Below are positions 33,972 through 47,390 of a stretch of DNA of 64,000 nucleotides, piece by piece. Where the stretch lies: NCBI GenBank assembly GCA_944474755.1, contig OX104112.1:54324774-54388773 (forward strand), written 5' to 3'. The notes below the pieces were generated by a model. That model worked only from the letters and a program-made list of their open reading frames with translations. It was not told where the DNA came from and made no database searches. The translations under genes and the position numbers were made by a program. The DNA comes from Limnoperna fortunei (lineage: Eukaryota; Mollusca; Bivalvia; Mytilida; Modiolidae). Within the stretch, counting starts at the first letter, position 1; every line of letters starts with the position of its first letter.

Positions 33972-34859
33972 CCACTCAGAGTTATAAATCTGGAATTTGA
34001 TATCGTGCTACATTTGTTTATACAGAGTGTTGTAATTTCTGATTTCTGACATATAAGGCATTACATATACATATATATTGTTTTGTCATAACGCGTATAT
34101 CTTTTATCTCTATTACAACGACTTCAAAAGTAAATATTTTTAAGAAAACTGTTGATTATTGGAAATGTGGTCTGGATATAACTTTCTGTACTGATATATT
34201 ATTTTTATTGATCGTCCTACAAAGGGTAAATGTGAAATAATAACAAGAGAAATAACTAATTACTCTCAAATATCATACTTTTAAAATCATGTAATTAAAC
34301 TGGCACTCCCGCAGTCTACTCGATGTTTACTTTGTTTCTCTTTGGATTAATTTATACGAATACACCTGACAATTTTGAAATGTATATTAAGGAAACATGG
34401 CATACTACTTAAAGTATATATTGCACTGTGAACAAAGATAACATTTAATGGCAATATTAATATTATTGCTATGCATGTATTGAGTTTTCGTGCGAACAGA
34501 GATATTTAGAAAACTGTTATGTATATTCAACTTTCAATTTATTTCAACGTATTTAATTATTTTTAATTAAAGCGGTTCTAATTTACATATTTTGATAAAG
34601 AATAATATGAGAAAAAGTGTACAGAAGTAAAAAATTCCCCATTTTAATTAAAAATAGAACAAGCAAAACAATGTTATTGGTATTGGGGCTTGTCTACAAA
34701 GGTAATGGTAATTGTCATGCCACGACTTGTGAGGTTACTAATTCAGTATTAATCCGATATTCATTGGACATTTATATTTATAAGATATTCGTTTTAAATT
34801 CGTTTGATAATTGTAATGGGTTTTAACGCAACTTACAGCAATACTTCTGATATATCATT
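33972..34859. repeat. Common TRIM 3' flank, T4 copy
   Basis: Diverged from the T1 flank, closer to that of T6 (52737-53665). It includes a 69-codon frame (34617-34826) whose start is GTG, and a paralogous frame of equal length that begins with ATG at 53419. Substitutions without indels separate them. It is not a convincing gene. Confidence 0.55.
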
Positions 34860-36459
34860 GCGTCTAGTTTTTATTGGAGGAGATTGCCTAATCTACTGAA
34901 CCTGCTACATGAAAACTGGCAATCATAGTCAGTTAGGGTTCAAATAGAGCACACTGCTAGATGTCAGACTTGCACTCGAAACCTATGGTTAGTATAGACA
35001 ATAGCCTCAGATAAAAGTCGCCTGATCCATCCGAACCTCGACGCTCTGTTAGGCATTCGTCAATTATTAGTTGCAGGTTTTTTATCAAATATCTCTTTGT
35101 TGGTAAATTGTTAAGTCCAAAATTGATATAGATGATTAACATATTATGTGTAAATTGCTGCTTTCTAGTGGTAACGTATTTATTTATTTGAACTTTACAG
35201 TATCAGTAGTGATGAACACAAATGTCAAAATATGGACATGAACTTAATTATTAAAAACATATGTTTCAACCTTTTCTTTGATACAAAGACAATAATAGCA
35301 AGGAAACCGAGCGAACAACAAATCTTAAGGTCAGGGGACACTGGCATAGGCAAACATATACAGGTACAACTCAAAACAAAAACACATAAACAGGAGGTGA
35401 GAACCCAAACCCAATGAAAACCGTGTTTAAACGTAAATGCTACCGACGAGAAAGTAGTGCATACAATCTTATTTAACACCAGACTAGTAACTCTTGTCAT
35501 GTCTAGGAAAAATTCGAATCCAGGAATAGGAAACACTACATATGACTATGCGAAAAGGTCTTATCTTATTTTAGAGATTGATTATACATAATGATAAAAT
35601 TAGTCATTGTGACTACCATATAACTTTTAAAGGGATAGCATCAAACAAAGTACTACGAACCTTGCTTGAGTAGCGTAGTAGTCAGCAACAGTGACCGGTC
35701 TTAAAATAGGAATACCGTTCGCAGGATTAAGCATAACGTATCGATAAATGGGAAATTGACAATTGTAAAGCAGAAATCGTCAGTTTGTCTAAGAGTCGAG
35801 TGTTTAGTTGGGTCTATTTCAAAACGTTTGTCTAAGTAAGAAGCTGAACTGTGTATTGGTAATTTTTATGAAATACTTCGATAATCATTTCCGCTGACTA
35901 TATATTTTTTCGTTGAGTACTCATAGTACATTTACTGTTTTTCGTCTTTAACTTCTGCACACTATAGACTATTTCTTTTCAATATTAACAACATTTTAGT
36001 TTGGTCAAGCACGTAAATTTATGTATTGTTGTCAGTTGCCTACACCTGGTTTTTAAGTTACATACTTTGGCAAACGTTGTTGGACCAACGTTAGCTGCAG
36101 GACAGACATAGTGTAGGCGTAAAACCTGTGTAAGTCCACGAACGATGACGAAACCCAACGCCTTGCTAGATGCCGTACACTTACTGACAAAGGCACAAGA
36201 TCATAAAGTAATATTGTCAGAAATGTCAAGAAAATAAAAAATGGAGGAGGATACACTGGCAAACAAGCATAGTTGGACGAATTATACATTTTCAAGTTTT
36301 ATACCTCAGACATAAAATTTGGTCTCACCAACAGTCTCAGTTCAATCACAGTAATCTAACCTTGACGTGAACGCACCTATCTACATACCTACGCGACAAA
36401 TATTTTAGCTAGTGCCTATGCGCCATGTTGGCTATCGTCACAGTTAATGCAATTCATTA
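34860..36459. repeat. Downstream block B, first part
   Basis: No gene. Collinear with 24165-25774, with small deletions. Near the start it reads GGAGGAGATTGCCTAATCTACTGAACC, the sequence to which T3 is fused at 24165. Confidence 0.6.
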
Positions 36460-36565
36460 AACTTATCAAATTGAGATTTTCCAAACCATCGAATTTTTCA
36501 GCAATCTGATTGGTCAATATTTGAGTTAAGGAAATCCTCAAATGTTAGGTGTTTTATGAAACCAG
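36460..36565. mobile_element. Foldback MITE-like element, unit B copy
   Basis: Same family and position as the copies at 15496 and 25775. The right end is GTTTTATGAAACC. Confidence 0.5.
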
Positions 36566-36584
36566 ACCCTGGGTAAATTATGTC

Positions 36585-37410
36585 TCCATTTGGATTGAAG
36601 TTTAACATAGCTGGATAGCTGACTGTCAAAGTGACTTGTAAAAACTTTACAGTGCAAATATTTTGTTGTGAAACCAAAAACTTCTGAAAAGATTCCATGC
36701 AACAAATACTTCTTGACATAAATATTTAAATGAGCGGCAGCTTCTGTGCTACAAAATGAGTATACCGATCGCAAATATAGCATAGGTCCAAATTGAAATG
36801 TAAACGCCATACGCGGGAGCAGATGGTGTATTGCGAATCTTAAGTCATCACGCTTGTCGTGGAGTGATTGTGTTGTCGTTCATGTGTCTTTTTTTAGAAG
36901 ACAGGTTAGGCAACAGGCCGATTTGATTGAATCTGCAGTGTCCGGAATCTCAACCTCAGTAGGATAGCTAATTTTGCGACATCGAATTTAGATTTATTCA
37001 GAGAACAGACATATATACAGCGAAAGGTTTAATTAAAAGTCTGGTCTAACATCTTTTGTGTTACTTCAAAAGACCTTCGAGGAACTCGGCAACATACTAG
37101 AATAAATATATGTCGTCCTGTACCAAGAGTCTTTTGAAAAATGTTTGTCTATTAAAAAGTCTAACATTAGAAATATTTCCTCTTCAGTGAATTTATTCGT
37201 GGATGTTGTATTTGATGATGACAAAGTAAGCTTTGTCTTTGCTAATTACAATGTAACTGTATCGCCTCATACCATTTTTCCTCAAACAATTACACTCTGA
37301 CGATCATAAAGTCTGGATTTAAGCAAAGCAATAGATATATTTAATAGTATGTACAACTATTGTGGCGAAATCGAATGTTTTAATGTTGTCACATTGGAAA
37401 AGAGACCGTA
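36585..37410 (-). pseudogene. Old reverse transcriptase relic, unit B
   Basis: On the minus strand it contains GVYIS near 36805, the equivalent of the VYISKLIRYSR region at 8905. The regions around the catalytic box and the LDFLIDK-like segment lie further right, near 37150-37200. All frames are broken. It is the same insertion as in the other units. Confidence 0.55.
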
Positions 37411-39440
37411 ACCTTACAATTTTTTTTTAATCATCAGATTTCACAAAAAATTCATAATTTAACAATCGAGATTGAGGAAATGCAATAATCTTAAAGTACT
37501 AATGTAAATATTCTTTTTCTTTAATTAAAAAGTAGTAATTTACCGAAATGAACTACAAATTCTCCAAACACCTAATTTTACGGTCAGTTGGTTTGTTAAT
37601 GACATAATAAGTGTTACAAATGCATCACTGGCAACATATGCTATTGAATACAATATTGAAAACTATGCAATTCATTCTGCGATGAAAAATACAATATGGA
37701 AACATACAAGTCTTTTCTAAAAAGTGCTGAATTATATCGTTTGTGCATTAAGGTTTAACAACTTTTTATATATATCACAAGCTTTCAAATTAAATGATTT
37801 AATGAGTAAAATTTACACTGGAGTAAAAATTCTTTTCATCTTAGACACAATTTTTATACAATATTTACAAAGGAACCTTTGGTTTGGTGCATCTACCTGT
37901 GTCTATAGCTTGTGGTACACAGCCACTTCTAAAAGTCTCTATTGTCCATGTTAGCCAAATTTAGTGTACTTGCATATTTAAAGTCATTTTAATATTACCT
38001 ATAAATTCTAAGTTTGTTACAATTTTCAGAATTTTTATCGTTCAACAATTTTTTCTACCTACTCTTTTTTTACCTTTTCTTTAAGTTTACGATGCAAATC
38101 TGCTAATACGACTGGTAACTTTATTGGTAAACGGAGGGACTTTGAACCGAAAAGGGAAGCGAAAATTTCAACACGAACAACAAAACATGATGCTAAATTT
38201 GTGCACACAAGGCTTTCATGACTTAGTATTGATTATGACTCTACCAAGATACCCAAGATAACTTAATGTAAAAATCTTAAGTCACAATACACCAAATTAG
38301 AAGTGAGTATTTAATCAAATAGAATATTCAAGGCAGCCAAGCATATTATCTGTGTTAAGAGTTTAGTGGGGTTTGTCTTGCTACTTTTCAGCTTTACCTA
38401 TTTTTTGTTATACTGTTAATTCTGCCGCATATTTGTACTTACATATTAACTGATTTTATAATGTTTTGGTATCGACCATTTTTCTGCCACATTAATTTGT
38501 CTTTTTTCTCTTTACACTGGGAGGTCTAATCTTATCGCAAGAATTATAGAGGCAAAATACTTAAAATCATTTCTTGGAGTGTGCAACATATCTATTTATT
38601 ACAATGAAATATTTTCCAAGGACTTAAAACTAAATTACTTGGAGCACTAAGGTGGTTATGAAAAAGTCCCAATATCGCTAGCAATTATTTCTAGTTTTCA
38701 TATCTATGATACCCATTTCACATGGCAATTAATTTATATATTCTATACCCTTGTTTGTGGGTGGTTGCTGTTTTCTTTACTTCTTATTATCTTGAAGCTG
38801 ATGTGTTGTTTTTAGACGTTATAATATGTAAGTACTAATAAACCAAATGTAGTTATAGTACAAAGAAATAATACGAATTTAACATGATAATTGTGTAAAT
38901 CAACCATTTCTTCCAATATCAGTAACATTTCAGATCCGGAGTGGACACAATATGTTTTGTTTATCTTTCTAATATCTCGAGACATGGGGTGCAAAGTATG
39001 TGTACAGTTCATTAAATGCAGATAAAAAAAATGCACGTTGAAAATAAACGATTGCATCAATACTTGCACATCATTGCAACTTTTTTAATCAACCCTTTCA
39101 GTGCCATAACTTTTGCTTAAATAAATGCCGGGATAGGTTTTGCAAAATAATAACCGGTTGTGTTTCCCAAAGCAAGAATTATATGACGTTAACAATTCCC
39201 CATGAAGTTGAGGCGTCCGACGGCTGGATAAATGTTACCGGTTTTCATCTGTTCGATCCATAACTGTGCATTTTGTATGTTTTGCACTCATAGTAAGGAA
39301 ATTAATATAAATTGTATAAAAAGGGAGGGGAGGAAGTGAAAGATTTAATTTTAATTAGATTGAAAAAATAGCAATTTTCTCGTTTGTTTGCTCTAGTATT
39401 AGTTCTGAACGGCCTTGTGAGAAGAGAAAATAGTGCACTT
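37411..39440. repeat. Downstream block B, second part
   Basis: No gene. Close match to 26400-29600 but shorter. Piece 38090-38270 is the reverse complement of part of unit A (about 27480-27670), a local inversion. From about 38280 the two units are nearly identical into block P. Confidence 0.55.
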
Positions 39441-39509
39441 TTGCACATGAACATCTCTTGTTATTTTTGGTGCATAAATAGGTTAGGACACTGTTTAGAG
39501 GCAAGATCG

Positions 39510-39870
39510 TTTGAAAAAATACACATGCTTTATAGGTGGAAATATCATTAATATTTTACTTTATGATAATAGGAGGTCATATCGGCTAACCGTTTTATTT
39601 GTAGAGATACAAAACGTTTTTCTCATTTGTGACATAGAGAGTATTAAAAAAAAGTCTAGGGTTCATAAATGGATACAGAAAGGAAATTTAACACAAAGAG
39701 AATCTAAATATTTTGGTGATGTTCAAAAAGTGATGAATGAAAAAGCCAACTTTAGCTGAATATAGGAACAATTGGAAGAAAAGCCCTATGGTTTTGGAAA
39801 GTGTTCACACGAAATCGATTTAAACTTATTCCAAAATTCTTACACTTAGATAATCATGGCTGTAAATTAG
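39510..39870 (+). pseudogene. piggyBac-like relic, copy 3
   Basis: Third copy of the relic at 52-420, with its own small deletions and substitutions (for example ACGTTTTTCTCATTTGTGAC near 39614). It is not coding. Confidence 0.4.
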
Positions 39871-40069
39871 TTTGATGAGGTATATAGTCAGCCTATTGCG
39901 GACTGGAAACAAAATTTAATCAATTTAAATTTATATGTAGATAGCGTTTCAAACTAAAAAATCTTTTACCAATGACATGAAGGACAGTGTGCATTCGATA
40001 TTAATGATATTAGTTATCACTATAATAATCATTCTTTTATATGCTAGTTTTACAATAAAGTTTTTTAAC

Positions 40070-40200
40070 ACCGAAGGAACTGTCAAAACAGACAATCCAC
40101 AAATCAAAGTCCGAGAAACCGGCAACTTCAGAACCACCAAAAAAACACAGTAACTACAGCAATGGTCCTGACTGGTACAGGCATTTCAAAAGAAATGTTG
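40070..40200 (+). repeat. Element S, forward copy 3, truncated
   Basis: Matches 619-750. It ends at AGAAATGTTG, where about 180 bp present in the other two copies is deleted and the sequence jumps to TGACATAGAACG. Confidence 0.65.
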
Positions 40201-40369
40201 TGACATAGAACGATCGCATTAGCTTTTGATTAAGATTAAGAGAAAAGATTATGGATAAAAGTTTTTAAAAATACTAAACATATGTGTAATCACTAGTTTT
40301 AATTGTAGTTACAGACGTGAAAATTATAGTAAAGGACGTGAAAATTATAGTTACGGACGGGAAAATCAC

Positions 40370-41505
40370 AAATCGGTATTGGCTTTCCTTGATCTCAAAA
40401 TCAAAGTCGAAGATTTTGACCTCCCCTTATTTTATTGGATTCCCAACCTTCACAAAAATCGATACGAATAACGTTTCATAGTAGGATTGTCTTAGTGTTC
40501 TACCAAAACACTATCGCAACTCCTGACCACTATTTTAACAACAGTAATAACAGAACTTCAAAAATACCGTGACACATTCTTCTCCAAGAGTGGAATTAAT
40601 GAAATGTGGATATTAAAAAATTCAAAACACCTGATAGACACCTTGAGGTCTGGATCTCTTTCCCCATTGTAACAACCTTAAAACATTTGATTTGTTTACA
40701 CTCTATACGGCCATCCCTCATACGCAGCTTAAAACCAGCCTTAAAGATGTCATGACAGAACTTAATTCGTCATCAATGACTCTAAATCGAATACTAAATA
40801 TACTGAAGACCAAATCAGTCACATGTTAGATTTTCTGATTGACAACATATTCGTCATGTTTGCGGGACATGTTTTTCAACAGACTGTTGGTATTCCAATG
40901 GGTACTAATTGTGCTCCTCTCCTCACCAACATGTTTTTGCACTCTTATGAGGTTGAGTTCCTAAAAGGCCTACTGAAGAAGAAAGAAAAGACTCTGGCCC
41001 AGACCTTTAATTTAACATTCCGCTATATTGATGATGTTTTGTCCCTCAACAATGCTAAATTTGGTGACTATTTACATTCAATTTACCCTAGCGAGTTTGA
41101 AATATAGACACCACCAATACACTAAGGTCAGCCTCTTACTTAGACCTTCTTCTAGAAATAGACTCAGGAAAACTACTTACTAGACTTTACGACAAACGTG
41201 ATGACTTCAACTTTCCATTGTCAACTTCCGGTTCATCGAAAGCAACTTTCCAGCAGCCCCAGCGTATGGTGTGTACATTTCACAACTTATACGTTATTCT
41301 AGATCCTGCGATCGGTATTCAATTTTATAGACCGATCACTGCTGTTGACTGCTAAACTACTCAAACAAGGGTATGTTGTACCTAGGTTGATGTTATCTCT
41401 AGAGAAGTTCTATGGTCGTCACCATGATTTAATTGATCGTTATGGGAAATCAGTGTGTAGTGTTTCCTATTCCTTGATTCGAATTTTCCCTAGACATGAC
41501 AAATA
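40370..41505 (+). pseudogene. YIDD reverse transcriptase relic, copy 3, most complete
   Basis: The longest of the three plus-strand copies. It includes FYWIPNLHKNRY, IKTFDLFTLYTAIPHTQL, VFQQTVGIPMGTNCAPLL, FRYIDDVLSLNNAKFGDYL (YIDD near 41025) and YLDLLLEIDSG, then the LYDKRDDFNFP and KFYGRHHDLIDRYG blocks. Frameshifts (for example after FEI at 41104) and a deletion near 40755 inactivate it. The open stretch at 40823-41107 covers only the palm. It probably belongs to a Penelope-like or related retroelement group. No GIY-YIG endonuclease was seen. Confidence 0.82.
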
Positions 41506-41760
41506 AGTAACTCAAAGGGTGTCTAATTAGCGGTAGGCAATGCTTACTCGTTCGGAGCACCTGAGTGCACCAATAGTTTTTTTATTGGGTTCGGGTTACT
41601 ATCTTTCTGGGTTTTATGTTTTTGGATTTTGTGTTGTGTTTGTCTATATCCGGAATTATAACTGTCCCTTGCCTTTGGTTTATGTTGTTCGGTCGGTTTT
41701 CTTTGCTATTTTCTGACATCCTACTCTTCCACATTAGGTTATTTATCGCTTTGTCTTATC
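41506..41760 (+). mobile_element. 3' non-coding part of the RT element
   Basis: Present here but missing between 9150 and 9180 in unit 1. It begins near TTCGGAGCACCTGAG, followed by a T- and G-rich stretch. I recall closely similar sequence as an abundant bivalve repeat downstream of such reverse transcriptase ORFs. That memory is not proof of family. Confidence 0.45.
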
Positions 41761-43310
41761 GCACTTCAGGCGACATTTGTACTTTCAGTCTTCTGTCCGT
41801 AACAACGTATTAAATCGAGTCTGCTGTTAATACTAACATAAACTTGTTATTATGTAAATCAGCTTTTGCATCCTTAATATTGGAGCAAATGAACACATTT
41901 GATTACGATGATAGAGATGCATTTTTGCTGTCACAAATTACATTTTTTACCGTTTATAGCCAATGTTTCGCATTTCTTGATATCACTCTGAAACGTGGCA
42001 AATAAAGATCGGAAGCGGCCAAGAGGCAGGTTAAAGCATTAAATCAAACCTTATTTACCAGATACATGTAATATCCTTGCTAACTTTGCATGTACAAAAT
42101 AACAAAATAAATTATGGAATTTTCGGCTCATGGAATATAAATCCTAGGCCGTGAATATGATATTATACGCCTTGTCTAAGACCGGACTAACATGTAATAT
42201 TCAAGCTGCGGGTTACCAGATTTAAAACGTTTTGTTGAATTAAAATTACAAAAATGAATCCTTATTGCGGTTGTTTCTTTTTATAAGCTACCTAACCATG
42301 ATGTCATGCACAGAAAAAAACTAGATTTTGAATGGGCTGATTCATCAGCCCACTAGCACTAAAGGGTACCTAACTCTGTGTCGATGATCGGCTCTGTGGC
42401 ATAGAACTCCTAAAACCCATTCAGTCAGTGTTTCACATTGAATTATACAACAATGATGTTGCTACAGTTCCTATTATTTATTTAGGAAAAAAATTTGCAC
42501 ATTGATGTTAATAACACGGATTGTGATCAGATTGTGAATATTTGGGTTCTTGAAACCCATTTTCTGCATCCTGTAAGCTCGGTACATATAGAATCTTAAA
42601 GATAAATCATGCTATTCTTTCTGCGCATTTTCGTTAACGTTATTGCTTTTAAATTCGATAAAAATCATAGGCTTTTTTAGGATAGACTAAAGGTGACTTT
42701 TAAAGTAAAAATGCAATTTCAGAGTCTTGTAGAGTTAGGTATATATATTTATGTGCAACTTAATCACAACTGCCGTTTTTCTTGGGTAATTGGTGTAAGG
42801 TACTGTAAAGACATTTTTGTTTTCGCAAACTATATATTTTTTAAAATAAAATATCCATTTGCCCCATGAAAATATTTAAATTCTCCTTTGAAACACTAGT
42901 TATATGATCCCTGTGGTTCGTAAAATGTACTATAAAAGTAAACATAAAATCGATTCTTGAGATTTCAAAAAATTATATTTGTTTGGGCATTTAAATTCTA
43001 TTCAGAATACATAGTACATCTATACAGGATCAATGACGGCATTTGTATTTAACTGTTTAAATATCGACCAATACATGTACTAGGATAGACTTTAGGGATA
43101 ATAAAAATTTAATCAACCGTCCCTTGATTGTGGATTGTCGTTTTTGACAGTTTCCTCGGTGTTCGGTATTTTGGTATTGCCTTCATTTACAATTTACGGA
43201 AAACTTTACTTTTTCTTTCGAAATCGATTTCCAAAAATAACAGTGGAGACAAGCTTACAAAATAACTTACTCAGAACAGAAACTGTACATACCAGATTAA
43301 TCGTGTAAAA
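41761..43310. repeat. Spacer and upstream block of T5
   Basis: No gene. 41761-42925 matches 9185-10375; 42926-43310 is the TRIM upstream block. Here about 280 bp containing the TATA-like box and most of element S is deleted at about 43124 (CCGTCCCTTGATTGTGG). T5 has therefore lost its likely promoter as well as its frame. Confidence 0.65.
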
Positions 43311-45208
43311 ATGGCCGAAAAAAACGATGAAATGGATTTTACGAATTGTAGAATTTGTCTGTCATCTTTTACTAACCTAAGACTGCTGCAGTGTCTTCAT
43401 ATATATTGTACGCCATGCTTAGAATCATTGGCAGGGAACAATACAAAACTGACCTGTCCGTTGTGTCGAGCAGTTGAACTACTACCAATGACAGGTGTGA
43501 TGGGTATTCCAGTTTATTTTATCAGTCTAACGCCAAACTTGAAATAGGGGAAGAACATACAGATTTTATTTGCCAACTATGCGAAGAGCAAAAGTTGCCA
43601 TCCGTTAAGTGTTTAGATTGTGATATTTACTTATGTAGTGATTGCTACAGATATGACGCTAAGCTAAAAATGTCAAAAAAATCATCAATATGAACATTGG
43701 AGAATTGTTCAGGAGTAGCTAAAAATCCACAATGGAAAGCAATAATCATAAGAAAGAGCTAACTTTGTTTTGTAAGCCGTGTAACAAAGCAGTGTGCGCT
43801 GAGTGCGTGGAGATTTATCATCGTGAGCATGAGGTACTTTCTCTTGAAAATGCCGCGGCAGTGGAACGTGATACTTTGTATGCTGCATTTATAGGATTGC
43901 GATCAAACACAATACCAGCTATTGAAAATGTAATAGATCAAGCAAACTCTCTTGAAAACACTCTTTAAAAACAGAGCAACAAAAAAAAAGCAAGAGCTGA
44001 AGACACACGCAACAGCGTTAAAAGAAGTCTTTGGTAGATATGTAGATATGGCGATGAATTTGAACTTCATTGAAATAGAAAAACTAACAAAACATGATAT
44101 AAAGCAAATCGTAGATTACAGAGATGGGCTTGAAATGGACAAACTGTCATTTGCGTCACTGCTTCACACATCAGAAAAAATAGTTAAGAGCTCCACTAAT
44201 GCCCAACTTGTCAAAGATTCCACAAATTTGAAGAGAAGAATTGACAAAATCAATCGTTACGAGGGACGACAACTAAAAACGCACGTGTTAAAGTTTACAT
44301 CTAAACAAAGTCCTGAACATCAATTGAGGAGTGCCGTAGGGAAAGTAGAAATAATTCAAGCTGACATTCTTGAATTCTCATTTAATCAGTTACCTATCCC
44401 TGAACTGCAGATGTTGAAAAGTCTGAAGTTAAAAAAGACCTTTAATACACAATCTACTATGAAATGTGTAGTTCCTGGACAATTAGGAAACACGTGGGTT
44501 CTACATGATAGTTACATAAGTAGTTACTCTTGTGATAGAAATATAATAGCGACATAGAATATTGATTCTTCTAACATATCCGCGCTCTTGCGCAGACAGG
44601 ATGGTGCTATTTTCATTTGGATGAACAACTACGCACGACAATTTGAGTGTAGCGAAGACCCGGCGGAAAGAGTGTATAAAGTTCCGTTTGAAGTCGGAAA
44701 TGCTGGTTGCTTTCTCTCCAACAACAATTTAGTGATATTTTATCCGAGCGACAAAACGTTCTATGAAATTGATACTGATGGTGAAGTTCAAAGGGTAATG
44801 AATAATGAAACTTTATCACGCGTACTTGCGTCCGCTATATCGTATATGATACAGACAGACGGCAAAAACTAGATAATACCCCAGGGCAATAAAGTACTTA
44901 CAATAAGACCGGATGGACGAGTTCAAAATGTTATACAGAAAGAAGATGGCATCGATAGAAGATTTCAAAATTGATGCCGCGACAATTATGGCAATATCTT
45001 TGCAATGTTCACTAGTAAACAAACAAGCTGGAGTTCTGTATCAGATATTCTACTTTTGAATTCAGATGGTACGCTTAGTAACAAATTATGTTTCCAAAAT
45101 GATTTGTCTAACGGCGTGAATTCCCACATGCATATGACAAAAGATGGCTTTGGTAATATTTGGGTCTGTAACGATGACACAAAAGTCAACATATTCTCGT
45201 ATTTGTAG
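43311..45208 (+). pseudogene. TRIM-like copy T5, many lesions
   Basis: T4-type. The start and RING are good for 78 codons. Then a 5-bp duplication (TTTAT at about 43516) shifts the frame. Single-base changes near 43680 (extra A), 43697 and 43722 follow. The first Cys of B-box 2 is Ser (MESNNHKK). Stops arise at 43966-43968 (Tyr codon to TAA), near 44555 (Gln to TAG) and near 44870 (Trp to TAG). An A-run at 43981-43989 has gained one A relative to T4. It is clearly dead, and older as a pseudogene than T2 or T6. Confidence 0.92.
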
Positions 45209-45950
45209 CAGCTCAGAATTATATCTCTACAATCCGTTTTATGATTATCTGGAATTTGATAATATGCTAAATTTTGTTAGTACCGAGTGTTGCAATTTAT
45301 AAACACATTACTTGTACATTGTACATATACTTAGTTCTTGTTATCAATTGTAAGCACAGTTGGCTATTTTGACAGAAAACCCTGCAGTATTGTTGTGGCA
45401 TAAATATAGGGCCTAATCCCCCACATGGCAGGATGAATGACATTGAATCTAAACGCATCTCTAGAACAATGACTTCAAGAGGCAATACTTTTAAGAAAAC
45501 TATTAATTCCTGGAAATTTGGTCTGGATATAACTTTCTGCATTGAAATATCATTTGTATTGAACGCCCTACTAAGAGAAAATGTGAAATAATAAAATTAG
45601 AAATGACTATATTCCACTAAAAAATCGCACTTTAAAGTTATATAATCGTATAATAAAACTGGAACTCCCACTGTCTGTTCGATGTTTGCTTTTGCTTGGA
45701 ATAATTTATACGAATACACATGACAATTTTGAAATGTATATTAAGAAAATACAGCATGCTGCTTACAACCATATTTTGCACTGTGAACAAAGATAACATT
45801 TTAAGGCAATAATGATATTATTGCTATTGTGCGGAGTATTCTTTTAAGTGCGAACAGAGATGTTCACAAAACTGTTATTCGTATTCAACTTTTCAATTTC
45901 ATGTATTTAATTCTTAATTTAATATATTAAATGTGTTATTCTAATGTGCA
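45209..45950. repeat. Common TRIM 3' flank, T5 copy
   Basis: No gene. Aligns with the flanks of T1 and T4, including the GGCAATAATGATATTATTGCTATTG palindrome-like stretch near 45815. It ends where BEL/Pao-like sequence begins. Confidence 0.55.
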
Positions 45951-47390
45951 CATTGTGATAAACTACAAATATGTGATAAATGTACAGGAGAAAACAATCC
46001 ACTCTTTTAATGAAAAGAAAAAAAGCAAAACAATGTTATCGGAAGTAAAGCTTGTAAAGCCTATTCTCAGCAAACTGTCAGAAAAACTCCAGCGAAAATG
46101 GATCTCATCAGCCGTTAGTCACAATAAACAACACAGCACTGCACACCTACCTTTCACCGAATTCTCATCTTTCGCGATGGAGCTGAGTAAGATTCAGAAT
46201 AACCCTTGTTAAAATATTAAACCCCGAAAAAGTAAGAAATTGCGTTTGACTATGAGAATCAATAATTTATACCAGAAAAAAACTTTCAAGACAAGTTACT
46301 TAAAGAAAGCAACGCATGCTATCGATGTCGGAAGTCTCATCACATATTAGTAGACTCCACTGCTAACATTAGTTGCAAGGATCATAATAGCAAGAACCAC
46401 TCTACTGGAATGCACCGTACCAAACAGAGTGGAGGTTATAACAGTCGGAAATTCATGTGCAAATATTGTACCGGTTTATGTGTTTGATAGGGAATCGCCT
46501 GATAGCCGGGTCAAAATGTACGCTGTCATTGATGACCAATTCATTCGTTCACCTCCTGATTTCTACAAATGCTCAAGAAAAACCGAAACTTTTGGTAAAT
46601 GCGGTTAGGGATTTGTAGTTAATTAAGTGGATGGCTCTAACGAAGTTGATTTATCATCAGTGATAAAGTGCGAGTACATTTCAGATAACAGGGATGCAAC
46701 TTCGACACCTGAAATTGTCCATAACTCTCCTAATTAAACCGATTGACGACCAATTTGACATCTTATTGTTAATTGGACGGAACTCATCCTGTAATCAAAC
46801 ATAACATGAGTATTAATAAAGGCTGGGTCATTACCGGCGAAACTGGTAATGATAAGTTGCATCTCTCACACAATGTAATTGTATAGAGAACATATACCAT
46901 ACCGTAATGAAAAATAAACAAGCTAAACCCTGCGACAATAAGTTTCAAACGCGGTTGAATTTAGATTTTACGGAAACATTCTTACTTTCATTAAAGAAAT
47001 GTTAATGATGACATAGTTTGTATGTCGCGGCTCTCATTAATAACAACTTTCTTTTAGACAAAAGTGGAAGCTGGACCGCCCAGTGTCCTCTTCGAAAGCC
47101 AAGACAGCCACAATATAGAACATGAGCTAAAATTTACAAATACAACTCTCGATGATAGCTTTAGGAATAATCCCACTAACGGGGAACATTTCTTTTTCAA
47201 AAGCAAAATTCTGGATAACGAAGATGGATAAGTCGATCCAATGACAATGAGGAATTCTGATTTCTATAACGCGAAATTAAACAAATTCGCGGTCTGTTTA
47301 ATTCTTCAGCTACTCTCGACAGCGCAGTTTCTATCAGACGTCGTCGCATATAAATACATTGTAAAGGTTATGTAGTATCCGTAAAGATTT
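45951..47390 (+). mobile_element. BEL/Pao-like retrotransposon relic
   Basis: Scattered plus-strand frames are in BEL/Pao order: LSEKLQRKWISSAV and LPFTEFSSFAMELSKIQNNP (the gag-like domain before the knuckle), then CYRCRKSHHILVDST with SCKDH (zinc knuckle), IKCEYISDNR (protease linker), INKGWVITGE (start of the reverse transcriptase region) and LLDKSGSWTAQCPLRKPRQP. The order matches DUF1759/DUF1758-containing BEL elements of molluscs. Most of the reverse transcriptase and all of the integrase are missing. Stops are frequent. It sits in the T5 3' flank and is not present in the other units. Confidence 0.65.
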
